DNA from: Cynocephalus volans
Lineage: Eukaryota; Chordata; Mammalia; Dermoptera; Cynocephalidae
DNA: 64,000 nt
Direction: 5' to 3'
Assembly (NCBI RefSeq): GCF_027409185.1
Contig: NC_084465.1
Coordinates: 32,529,864-32,593,863 of the forward strand
The translations under genes and the position numbers were made by a program. Below, piece after piece: positions 63,621 through 64,000 of the stretch. Each line of letters begins with the position of its first letter. The stretch's first letter is position 1. The notes under the pieces were generated by a model. It was not told the DNA's origin and did no database searches. It saw nothing but the letters and a program-made list of their open reading frames with translations.

Positions 63621-64000
63621 TTATGATTAATTATTATATACTATAATTATTATGTGTTATATTTTATTGTATGATATTACAGAGTTATGTTATAAAATAA
63701 CTTTATTTCTAGTTACAAGACTAGCAGATAAGAGGGTATGCAAACAAGGGGTATGTACATTTCATCTAACTTTTGAAAGATATGTTAATAATATTCATGT
63801 GAATAAAACCAAAACTTGCATGATGGTAGTTTGGCATAGTGAACTTGTAGATGGATGATTAACCCTTAAGATAACTAGTTGACATCAATGAAATTGAACT
63901 CACCAAACAGGATCGACTTCAGCTCAGCTGACGGCAACATCCAACCACCCACCCAGTCATACAAGTAGAAACCTCTCAAGCCTCCAGGATCCTTCCCACT
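63621..64000. other. Unassigned sequence to the window end
   Basis: No gene or repeat recognised. A 68-codon frame at 63652-63858 shows no domain. Confidence 0.4.

Noticed and set aside
1..64000. CRISPR arrays, operons or other prokaryotic systems
   Set aside because: Composition, repeat content and splice signals are mammalian. No regularly spaced repeats or gene clusters were seen.

Overview
The window is mammalian nuclear DNA: AT-rich, with no dense coding and no operon structure, and filled with interspersed repeats of many ages (L1, L2 and MIR fragments, MaLR and ERV LTRs, DNA transposons). One short element at 28418-28580 looks like a dimeric tRNA-Ile-derived SINE with a 3' poly-A. From memory, this design is the CYN family of colugos (Dermoptera), so Galeopterus or Cynocephalus is my best guess for the organism. 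I could not run a library search to confirm this.

I can support only one host protein-coding segment. It is a 54-codon exon at 12907-13068 (+), with intron-like sequence on both sides and a strong splice donor, and it resembles the luminal domain of the V-ATPase accessory subunit S1 (Ac45) family. A spread-out, AT-rich setting fits the paralogue ATP6AP1L better than the compact, GC-richer ATP6AP1. I did not find its neighbouring exons. A 158-bp CpG-rich patch at 714-871 lies about 12 kb upstream and could be a promoter or first exon, but nothing links the two directly.

Layout: 1-12.9 kb is AT-rich sequence with an old L1 3' end nested in an older repeat (3166-3591), an ERVL-type LTR with a tRNA-Leu-like primer site (3927-4779), several L1M fragments and a solo LTR near 11 kb. 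12.9-13.1 kb is the exon. 13-25 kb is mostly unassigned sequence with old LINE pieces and a solo LTR near 22.7 kb. 25.4-29.9 kb is a degraded endogenous retrovirus. Its 3' LTR is complete, its 5' LTR survives only as a 123-bp end, and that end is joined head-to-head to an inverted copy of the same LTR end; the SINE sits inside this provirus. 35.5-41.0 kb is a Tigger-like DNA transposon split by a 4.9-kb antisense L1, with an 8-bp target duplication still visible. 43.5-49 kb carries many L2 and MIR fragments. 51.4-55.6 kb holds a MaLR LTR, a 72-bp mariner-type MITE, a MaLR-like LTR split by about 1.5 kb, and a dead mariner transposase gene. 55.65-59.66 kb is a second antisense L1 with a 1.64-kb internal deletion. 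59.7-64 kb is mostly unique sequence, including an AT-rich stretch at 62.5-63.1 kb that resembles a conserved non-coding element.

I see no new multi-gene system here. The most notable signals are the isolated Ac45-like exon, the inverted LTR junction in the retrovirus, and the readable insertion order of the nested transposons. Family names come from recognising sequence by eye; no alignment or database search was run.
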